DNA of 9,243 nucleotides, from NCBI GenBank assembly GCA_043758005.1, contig JAYVOI010000239.1, positions 1 to 9,243 on the forward strand. Direction: 5' to 3'. The notes beneath the pieces were generated by a model that worked only from the letters and a program-made list of their open reading frames with translations, was not told where the DNA came from and did not search any database. Source of the stretch: JAENVT01 sp043758005 (GTDB lineage: Bacteria > Actinomycetota > Acidimicrobiia > Acidimicrobiales > Ilumatobacteraceae). This document shows positions 1-4,483 of the stretch, one piece after another. Position numbers and translations under genes: made by a program. Positions within the stretch are counted from its first letter, which is position 1, and every line of letters begins with the position of its first letter.

Positions 1-60
1 GACCCTGAGCTGGGCAAACTCGTCGCGCTCGGGTCTCCGAGCGAACGCTTGACACCGTGA
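1..60 (+). CDS. Possible C-terminal end of an upstream + strand protein (partial)
   Basis: Frame 1 is open from the window edge to a TGA at 58-60 and reads DPELGKLVALGSPSERLTP. Its third codon positions are mostly G or C, as in the real genes here, and the residues look like an ordinary C-terminus. Nothing identifies a family from 19 residues. If real, its stop lies inside the promoter/operator region of the next gene. A perfect 7-bp hairpin (CGCTCGG, loop GTCT, CCGAGCG; 26-43) lies within it; it has no T-run and is at best a weak terminator. The alternative is non-coding DNA. Confidence 0.35.
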   Translation, partial: DPELGKLVALGSPSERLTP

Positions 61-110
61 CATCGTTGTGACATCATTGTAGTGTCACCGAAAAGACAGG
101 ATGATGTCAC
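49..110 (+). promoter_or_regulatory. Promoter with phased GTGACATC-type operator half-sites
   Basis: GTGACATC occurs at 57-64 and again at 68-75, 11 bp (one helical turn) apart. Inverted copies follow at 81-88 (AGTGTCAC) and 103-110 (GATGTCAC, exact reverse complement), 22 bp apart. A degenerate copy, TTGACACC, lies at 49-56. A promoter can be read directly through these sites: -35 GTGACA (57-62, five of six consensus bases), a 17-bp spacer and -10 TAGTGT (80-85). The half-sites therefore cover the -35, the -10 and the first codons of the 101 reading frame. RHH proteins bind short inverted or direct repeats as arrays of dimers and commonly repress their own genes, so the downstream RHH protein is the obvious candidate ligand. 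The sites are seen; the repressor assignment is inference. Confidence 0.55.
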
Positions 111-253
111 CCTTCTTCAGCAGCCCCGAGTTCATTGCTTCCCTCCGTGCCGATCGCGTCCGCGAGCTCGATCAGGTCCGCCACCTCGATCAGGTCAGCC
201 GCCAGCGACGCGGCTTCGCCCGCCTCGACGGCCGTCGCCGTCGTCGCGGCTGA
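101..253 (+). CDS. Possible 50-residue basic small protein upstream of the RHH regulator
   Basis: ATG ATG at 101-106 opens a frame that stops at TGA 251-253. The product starts MMSPFFSSPEFIASLRADR, continues with a helical, charged stretch containing a tandem LDQV (from a 12-bp direct repeat at 167-178 and 185-196), and ends in an Arg-rich tail (DGRRRRRG). A purine-rich AAAAGACAGG lies directly before the ATGs, so 104 may be the true start. It sits just after the predicted -10, and its stop is 19 bp before the RHH gene, suggesting co-transcription and perhaps translational coupling. No domain is recognised. The competing frame here, an N-terminal extension of the RHH protein from TTG 135, is Ala/Ser-rich and less protein-like. 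It could also be an untranslated leader. Confidence 0.45.
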   Translation: MMSPFFSSPEFIASLRADRVRELDQVRHLDQVSRQRRGFARLDGRRRRRG

Positions 254-272
254 GCGACACGGCTCGAACGCC

Positions 273-725
273 ATGCAAGTGCAATCCATCGTCAATGCCG
301 TGCAGGCTGCTCTTGCCAGTCAAGGCTCGCTCGCAGGTGGCGACGTCGCCGTCGAAGAGGCGATCGACCATCTCACCGCCGCCTTGGCCCCGGCCATCCG
401 GCAAGCGGCCATGGATCTCGCCGAGCAGGCAGCGTGCGAAGTGCGGGCGCAGTTGCCCGATCGAACCGTCGACCTGGTCCTGTCCGACGGCGATCCGTCG
501 TTGCGCATCGCCGAATCCGCGGCACCAGCCGAGCCCAGCTCGGCAGAGGAGCTCGATGCCAGGATCACCTTGCGCGTCCCACCCTCGCTCAAGAGCCTGA
601 TCGAAGATGCCGCCGACACGGCCGGCGCGTCGGTCAACAGCTGGGTGCTCGACGCACTCGCACGACGGGCGCGCAAGCCCCAACAAGGCCATGGGTTCCG
701 CACGACCCACAGCTTCGACCTGTAG
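273..725 (+). CDS. Ribbon-helix-helix regulator, HicB-antitoxin-like, partner of DUF4097
   Basis: This encodes a 150-residue protein. Its C-terminal third is a ribbon-helix-helix DNA-binding domain: a beta strand, ARITLRVP (about 97-103), helix 1, PSLKSLIEDAADTAG, and helix 2, SVNSWVLDALARRAR (to about 134). Basic and hydrophobic residues alternate in the strand as in Arc/HicB/CopG proteins. The first 80 residues are a helical region ending in a short strand (TVDLVLSDGDPSLRI), a layout I recall from actinobacterial proteins annotated as 'toxin-antitoxin system HicB family antitoxin'. Those often precede a DUF4097 gene, as here, 10 bp upstream. No HicA toxin is visible. I chose ATG 273 because the upstream extension to TTG 135 is low-complexity and overlaps the small frame at 101-253; the Shine-Dalgarno sequence at 273 is weak. 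It probably binds the half-sites at 49-110 and regulates its own operon (inference). Confidence 0.8.
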   Translation: MQVQSIVNAVQAALASQGSLAGGDVAVEEAIDHLTAALAPAIRQAAMDLAEQAACEVRAQLPDRTVDLVLSDGDPSLRIAESAAPAEPSSAEELDARITLRVPPSLKSLIEDAADTAGASVNSWVLDALARRARKPQQGHGFRTTHSFDL

Positions 726-735
726 AAAGACGGAC

Positions 736-1500
736 ATGAGTCGCAGCGAGCGGTGGGAGGTCGGTCAGCGACCTGCTCTCGACATCCGAGTGCCCGTCGG
801 CACGATCGAGGTCTTCGCCGGTGATGCCGGCGTCGTGAGCCTGACGATTGATGCAAACGATGCGGACGACTTCGAGATCTATCAGACCGGCGACCGGATC
901 TCCGTCCGACATCCCTCGCGCTGGGGCCGGCGAGGACGCCACGCCCGGCTGATCGCCCATGTGCCGATCGGGACCGATGTCGCGCTCAGTTCCACGTCGG
1001 GCGAGGTGCGCCTGGTCGGTTCGCTCGGCGTGGTGAGGGTGCACACGGCCTCCGGCTCCGTCGAGGTCGGTGACGTCGCCCGACTCGACATCACCACGGC
1101 ATCCGGCGACGTGTCGTGCGGCGATGTCGCCGGTGAAGCCCACGTGGCCTCGATCTCCGGGGCATGCACGCTGCGCAGCGTGCATGGCAAGCTCGATGCC
1201 GCGCTGACCTCAGGCGACCTGCGCATCGACCTGTGCGACAGCGATGTCGCGATCGTGTCGACGAGCGGCGACGTCCGCGTCGGACGGTGCTGTGGCAACG
1301 ACATCGCCGTTCGCTCGATCTCGGGAGACGTGCGCGTCGGCCTGCCCAGTGGGATTCGCGTCGATGCCGAGATCTCGACGCTCAGCGGTCGGGCGTCGTT
1401 GCCCGACCCGGCGCCGAGCACCGTTGAGGGCGAACGTCGCCAGGTGCGGTTGCAGTTGAAGACGGTCTCGGGCGACATCCGCGTCGAGCGAACCGCCTGA
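736..1500 (+). CDS. DUF4097-family beta-strand repeat protein
   Basis: This encodes a 254-residue protein made largely of short beta strands punctuated by Ser-Gly turns followed by hydrophobic strands (TSGEVRL, ASGSVEV, ASGDVSC, ISGACTL, TSGDLRI, TSGDVRV, ISGDVRV, LSGRASL, VSGDIRV). The SG pairs fall at residues 88, 106, 123, 141, 159, 177, 196, 217 and 245. The steps are 17-19 residues through the core, as expected for a beta-solenoid or adhesin-like DUF4097 fold. There is no signal peptide or membrane segment, so the protein is probably cytosolic or associates with a partner. ATG 736 has GAAAG a few bases upstream and lies 10 bp after the RHH stop, so the two genes are almost certainly co-transcribed. 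Longer versions of the frame (from 607) run inside the RHH gene and are rejected. Molecular function is not known; assembly or scaffolding is a guess from the fold. Confidence 0.85.
   Translation: MSRSERWEVGQRPALDIRVPVGTIEVFAGDAGVVSLTIDANDADDFEIYQTGDRISVRHPSRWGRRGRHARLIAHVPIGTDVALSSTSGEVRLVGSLGVVRVHTASGSVEVGDVARLDITTASGDVSCGDVAGEAHVASISGACTLRSVHGKLDAALTSGDLRIDLCDSDVAIVSTSGDVRVGRCCGNDIAVRSISGDVRVGLPSGIRVDAEISTLSGRASLPDPAPSTVEGERRQVRLQLKTVSGDIRVERTA
1163..1186. repeat. Perfect 24-bp palindrome inside the DUF4097 gene
   Basis: The left arm CATGCACGCTGC (1163-1174) is followed directly by its exact reverse complement GCAGCGTGCATG (1175-1186), with no spacer. The next pair outward (1162/1187) mismatches. 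It encodes part of a solenoid repeat (ACTLRSVHG), so it may be coding coincidence, a cruciform or RNA hairpin, or a protein-binding site. Confidence 0.9.
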
Positions 1501-1541
1501 CGAGCCCTCACCCAGATCGGATTGACGCTGGCTCGTAGACT
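1500..1541 (+). promoter_or_regulatory. Inverted repeat and TAGACT box before the L,D-transpeptidase
   Basis: ACGAGCC (1500-1506) and GGCTCGT (1530-1536) form a perfect 7-bp stem around a 23-nt loop that contains the TTG candidate start (1522). Next to it, TAGACT (1536-1541) matches the actinobacterial -10 pattern TANNNT and would place a transcript start near 1548, upstream of GTG candidates at 1561 and 1564. The hairpin could attenuate read-through from the DUF4097 gene or modulate initiation. No consensus -35 is visible. Confidence 0.3.
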
Positions 1542-2373
1542 GCCCGGGATCGATCGGCGTGTGGTGCTCTCGGCGATCTTGTCGTTGGTCGCGACGACGG
1601 TGCCCGGTTCGCCGGTCGGCGCTGCGCCGGCGGTGGCGACTCGTGGAGCGACCCGAGACATCGCCTTCACCCCCGACGCGCCGTGCGACATCGCCACTGC
1701 GCTGGCTTTGTCGGGCCGGCACCCGTCGACCCGCCAGTTCGTGATCGTCTCCGCCGACTCGTGGACGTCGACGACCGCTTCGCTGCAGATCGTGGCCCGC
1801 TCGAACGGGGGCGAGTGGCGGTGTCAGCAGGCGCCGGTCGAAGCCCGGCTCGGCCGGAGTGGCATGCGGCCGCTCGCGGACCGGCGATCGGGTGACGGCA
1901 CGACACCGGCCGGCTCGTTCCCACTCGGCAGCGTTCAGGCGTGGGACGGGCAGCGGTTCGAGTTCTTCGGCAACCGTGCCGACATCGGTGTTCGAGGGCC
2001 GTACCGGCTGGTTCGACCCGAGGACTGTTGGGGCGCGACGCCGCACACATCGTCGTATCAGTCGCTGGTCAATGCCCCAGGTTGTGCGTCACCCGACGAG
2101 TGGTTGACCCGAATCGGCGACGTCTACGGTCACGCTGCCGTCATCGGAGCCAACCTCGGCCCGATCTCGGGAGACGTGCCCGGCGAACCCGCTCTGGCTG
2201 CCGCGATCTTTCTGCACCGCAACTCGTACACCGCTGCCGGGGCCAGCAAGCCGACCAGCGGCTGCGTCTCCCTGGCGGAGGATGACCTCGAGCTCGCGCT
2301 CCGCTTGATCGACCCCGCCCTCGGCGTGCAGTTCGCCATCGGCGAACTCGGGTGGCTGCGGGCCACCGCTTGA
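1522..2373 (+). CDS. Secreted YkuD-type L,D-transpeptidase-like protein
   Basis: This encodes a 283-residue protein. A signal peptide is clear: Arg-rich start (ARRLPGIDRR), hydrophobic VVLSAILSLVATTV and a likely cleavage near VGAAPA (about 33-37). The mature part resembles the YkuD/ErfK-YbiS family, whose cysteine enzymes make 3-3 peptidoglycan cross-links or attach proteins to the wall. Visible landmarks are RSGDGTTPAGSFPLG (122-136), HAAVIGAN (204-211), His232 and the active-site SGC at 246-248, matching the family's H-x(n)-[ST]-x-G-C signature. Cys248 would be the nucleophile. Additional cysteines at 55, 101, 169 and 188 could form disulfides outside the cell. TTG 1522 is preferred because it supplies the basic n-region; GTG 1561 or 1564 is possible and would fit a TAGACT -10 box at 1536-1541. 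It lies 21 bp after the DUF4097 gene. The 3' end is overlapped by the antisense cyclophilin gene. Confidence 0.88.
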   Translation: MTLARRLPGIDRRVVLSAILSLVATTVPGSPVGAAPAVATRGATRDIAFTPDAPCDIATALALSGRHPSTRQFVIVSADSWTSTTASLQIVARSNGGEWRCQQAPVEARLGRSGMRPLADRRSGDGTTPAGSFPLGSVQAWDGQRFEFFGNRADIGVRGPYRLVRPEDCWGATPHTSSYQSLVNAPGCASPDEWLTRIGDVYGHAAVIGANLGPISGDVPGEPALAAAIFLHRNSYTAAGASKPTSGCVSLAEDDLELALRLIDPALGVQFAIGELGWLRATA

Positions 2374-3243
2374 CTGCTCGCCCGTCTTCGGGGTGCGGGG
2401 TGCGGGGCGCTCGAAGCGACCCATCAACCTGAACGCGGCGATCGCGCCGACGAACAACGCGACACCCACCACGCCGGAGCCTTGCTTGGTGCCGCCCACC
2501 GATACCCAGACCGCGAAGAACGACAGCAGCGCGACCAACAGGGCCAGCGACTTGGATCGCTGCTTGCCCAACCGGTCTTGGAACGCGGAGATCAATGCAG
2601 CCAGGAACGCCGCGCAGGCGATGACGAAGATCCCGGCCAGCAGTGCCGTGCCGCTGTCCGGCGTGGCAGCGTCGGCCTCCGCTTGGCGAAGCAAGGCGCG
2701 CTCTTGGATCGAGGAGATGTGGATCTCGGTGATGGTGATCGCCTCGGCGGGCTGGTGATCGCCGACCGTCGGTGTATCTGCCATCGCCTCGAGAATGCTC
2801 ATGCCTGCTTCGACGAAACCGATCGACGTGTAGTCCGTGTCGAGCTGCGGGCTCGTCGTGAGCACGAACATCAGCGTGGGCACGTCGCCCGCTGTACCGC
2901 TGTCGTACACGCTGAGTGCACCGTGCAGGTTGCCGACCTTGAGGCGTTCGGTGGGTTGACCGGCGAGTTGCGCCCTTCCGCCCTTGCCAACGGCCTGCAC
3001 GTAGAACTTGGGGGCGACGCGAGACACGTTGACCCCGTTGAAATCGCCGGCGGCGAGGGCGATGAGAAACTGCTTCACGTGCTCGGGAGCGTTCTCCGGT
3101 GCCAGGGCGACGAGGATCTTGCCCTGGGGGGTGGAGATGACGATCCGCGGGTTGGTTTCGGGAGGGGTGTATGCCAGGCACGGCGCTGCGAACATCAGCG
3201 CCCCGACACACGCCAGACCGATGGTTGTCAGGCGATGCCTCAT
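2089..3243 (-). CDS. Membrane-anchored extracytoplasmic cyclophilin-type peptidyl-prolyl isomerase
   Basis: This encodes a 384-residue protein. A signal peptide (1-24, ending APCLA) precedes a cyclophilin domain (about 31-176). The catalytic motif RVAPKFYVQ supplies Arg75, Phe80 and Gln83, equivalent to human CypA R55, F60 and Q63; Phe126 matches F113 and Tyr138 replaces H126. The W121 position is Gln133, where bacterial cyclophilins usually carry Phe or Trp, so activity may be altered. Three hydrophobic segments follow (about 199-220, 231-250, 257-275); the basic loop QDRLGKQRSK fits an outside catalytic domain and inside C-terminus. The start overlaps the upstream stop by 4 bp (ATGA), implying translational coupling to the membrane protein. 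Residues 291-384 lie antisense to the L,D-transpeptidase gene and look like antisense translation (acidic, Gly/Ala-rich). No stop occurs earlier in this frame, so the tail is probably made unless a sequencing indel intervenes. Confidence 0.85.
   Translation of the reverse strand: MRHRLTTIGLACVGALMFAAPCLAYTPPETNPRIVISTPQGKILVALAPENAPEHVKQFLIALAAGDFNGVNVSRVAPKFYVQAVGKGGRAQLAGQPTERLKVGNLHGALSVYDSGTAGDVPTLMFVLTTSPQLDTDYTSIGFVEAGMSILEAMADTPTVGDHQPAEAITITEIHISSIQERALLRQAEADAATPDSGTALLAGIFVIACAAFLAALISAFQDRLGKQRSKSLALLVALLSFFAVWVSVGGTKQGSGVVGVALFVGAIAAFRLMGRFERPAPRTPKTGEQSSGGPQPPEFADGELHAEGGVDQAERELEVILRQGDAAAGRLAGPGSGVRVAVQKDRGSQSGFAGHVSRDRAEVGSDDGSVTVDVADSGQPLVG
2390..2407. repeat. Tandem GGGGTGC repeat (2 copies plus GGGG) in the cyclophilin tail
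   Basis: GGGGTGC GGGGTGC GGGG lies 17 bp beyond the L,D-transpeptidase stop and encodes the Pro/Arg-rich start of the cyclophilin's cytosolic tail (RPAPRTP). The unit is 7 bp, so gain or loss of one copy would shift the cyclophilin frame. Both alternative frames also stay open well into the L,D-transpeptidase gene, ending near 2130 and 2141. Confidence 0.85.
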
Positions 3244-4334
3244 CTGCGGGCCCCGCTCATCTCGCGCAGCGACGACGACAGCGGCGAACGCGCCGCTGGG
3301 TTGTGCAGGCGCCAGATGACGCCGTCGACGAAGAAGTGATGAACCTGGATCGCCGCGAGCATCACGGCGGTGCTGAAGACCAGCGGCTTGCCGAATTGGG
3401 CGCCGAGCTGAGGCAGTCCCCAGAACAGGATGAAGCCGCCGGCGATGTTGATCGCCATCCAGCGCGTGGACTCCGACCACACATAGCGCACCGATGGATC
3501 GCGCTTGCGCTCGGCGAGCCCTTCTTTGAGCTGAACGTTCCAGGCGATCAGCAGGTATTGCAGCGAGTGGAAGAAGGGCACCATGTAGCGGAACTGTCCG
3601 GCGGGGGTCGCCACGAACCAGATGTACTGCGTGAAGGCGGGCAGCACCACGATCAACGGAACGATCGGGCCGCCGTTGGCGATCTTCCACATCAGCAGGG
3701 CGATCGTCGATGCGAGAGCGACCCACATCAACTTCGTCAGCAACTGAGGCAGCCACAGCGGCACCCCGAGGGTCGGATAGTTGACGCCGTAGAAGGGATT
3801 GACGTGGAGGCCGACCTCGGCCCAGGCGTTCTGCACGGCGAAGGTCAAGAAGATGAACGCCGTGAGGCTGCGACGCAGCCACCCGTCGATGACGAACCCG
3901 GTGCGGCGGGCGTAGACCATGGTGATGCCCAGGGTCTGGCCCGAGAAGTGGTACGGCGACCACAGCAGGTAGAGCTTGACGAACAGCGGGGCGATCGCGG
4001 TCGGTGAGAGGTAGCAACCGACCACTGCGACGACCATGATCAGCGGCGTCACGATCCCCGTCAGCGGGTACTGGGAGAGTGACGATCGCGAGTGGTAGAG
4101 CCGGTAGTTGGTCGATGCGAAGTGTGGGTAGTTGCACACCCACACCAGGGTCGCCGCCAGCGATGCCACCGTCGGTGACATGGCCAACTCCGGTCGCAAC
4201 CGGAAAAGGGCGTAGAGCAGGATCGATGCGCCACCGATCAGCAGGGCATCGATCGGGGCGTTGACGAAGTACCGCTCGGTCGCTCGGATCGTCGGGTGCG
4301 AACGCTCCGTCGAGGTCATCGTGGCCGCGGTCAT
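3240..4334 (-). CDS. Histidine-rich polytopic membrane protein, unknown function
   Basis: This encodes a 364-residue integral membrane protein with roughly eight to nine hydrophobic segments. Histidines sit in distinctive motifs at or near the segments: NYPHF (His71), RLYHSR (His81), SPYHFSGQ (His129), FFHSLQY (His256) and VHHFFVDGVIWRL (His332-333). Intramembrane histidine clusters of this sort occur in membrane di-iron or heme enzymes (fatty-acid hydroxylases, Brp/Blh-type carotenoid oxygenases), but I cannot match the exact spacing of those families, so an oxidoreductase role is speculation. I recall similar unannotated proteins ending in an HH-FVDG-IW motif. ATG 4334 is chosen because GGCAGGA lies 8 bases upstream; an upstream ATG at 4394 would add 20 residues, including several basic ones, without a better ribosome site. 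It is first in a two-gene operon and its TGA overlaps the cyclophilin ATG, so the cyclophilin may assist its folding or its substrate. Confidence 0.85.
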   Translation of the reverse strand: MTAATMTSTERSHPTIRATERYFVNAPIDALLIGGASILLYALFRLRPELAMSPTVASLAATLVWVCNYPHFASTNYRLYHSRSSLSQYPLTGIVTPLIMVVAVVGCYLSPTAIAPLFVKLYLLWSPYHFSGQTLGITMVYARRTGFVIDGWLRRSLTAFIFLTFAVQNAWAEVGLHVNPFYGVNYPTLGVPLWLPQLLTKLMWVALASTIALLMWKIANGGPIVPLIVVLPAFTQYIWFVATPAGQFRYMVPFFHSLQYLLIAWNVQLKEGLAERKRDPSVRYVWSESTRWMAINIAGGFILFWGLPQLGAQFGKPLVFSTAVMLAAIQVHHFFVDGVIWRLHNPAARSPLSSSLREMSGARR

Positions 4335-4483
4335 CTGTTCAATCCTGCCATACGGCTTAATACTTCGGTACCAAATGCGTCCAGCTTGATTCATTCGACC
4401 TAGTGACGGGCGGGCCAGGGCTCCATTCCCGGGATTGACGTGCTGCGGCTAGCGTGACCTCAGTCACGATCACAGGGGGACAC
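4335..4483. promoter_or_regulatory. Divergent intergenic region with an inverted repeat before the acyl-CoA ligase
   Basis: This 149-bp gap must hold promoters for both the - strand membrane operon and the + strand ligase. Toward the ligase, TAGCGT (4450-4455) fits a TANNNT -10 box and is overlapped by a perfect inverted repeat, GTGAC-CTCA-GTCAC (4454-4467), a plausible repressor site. AGGGGGA (4474-4480) is a strong Shine-Dalgarno sequence 3 bp before ATG 4484. Toward the membrane gene, the - strand reads TATTAA upstream of the start as a weak -10. A near-palindrome, TTCGGTACCAA, lies at 4364-4374. No good -35 was found on either side. Confidence 0.4.

Noticed and set aside
135..272. N-terminal extension of the RHH protein from TTG 135
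   Set aside because: It is Ala/Ser repeat-like, has no ribosome site, and overlaps a more protein-like frame at 101-253. The family layout fits a start at 273.
273..725. A complete HicAB toxin-antitoxin system
   Set aside because: No HicA-type double-stranded-RNA-binding toxin is encoded nearby. The partner gene is DUF4097, so only the RHH domain resembles HicB.
882..2050. Long - strand frames (271-278 codons) opposite DUF4097 and the L,D-transpeptidase
   Set aside because: They are Arg/Ser/Thr/Pro-rich antisense shadows created by the repetitive Ser-Gly coding sequence and high GC; no motifs.
2482..3339. A 285-codon + strand open frame opposite the cyclophilin gene
   Set aside because: It is an Arg/Asp/Gly-rich antisense shadow with no domain; the - strand cyclophilin has a signal peptide, active-site residues and membrane segments.
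3244..4143. N-terminal extension of the cyclophilin frame upstream to 4143
   Set aside because: It lies out of frame within the membrane-protein gene and is Arg/Asp-rich. The ATG at 3243 gives a textbook signal peptide and an ATGA junction.
4122..4145. 8-bp perfect hairpin (GTGTGGGT / ACCCACAC, 8-nt loop) in the membrane-protein gene
   Set aside because: It lies within codons for the VCNYPHF region and has no T-run or position that suggests a terminator or regulator; likely chance.
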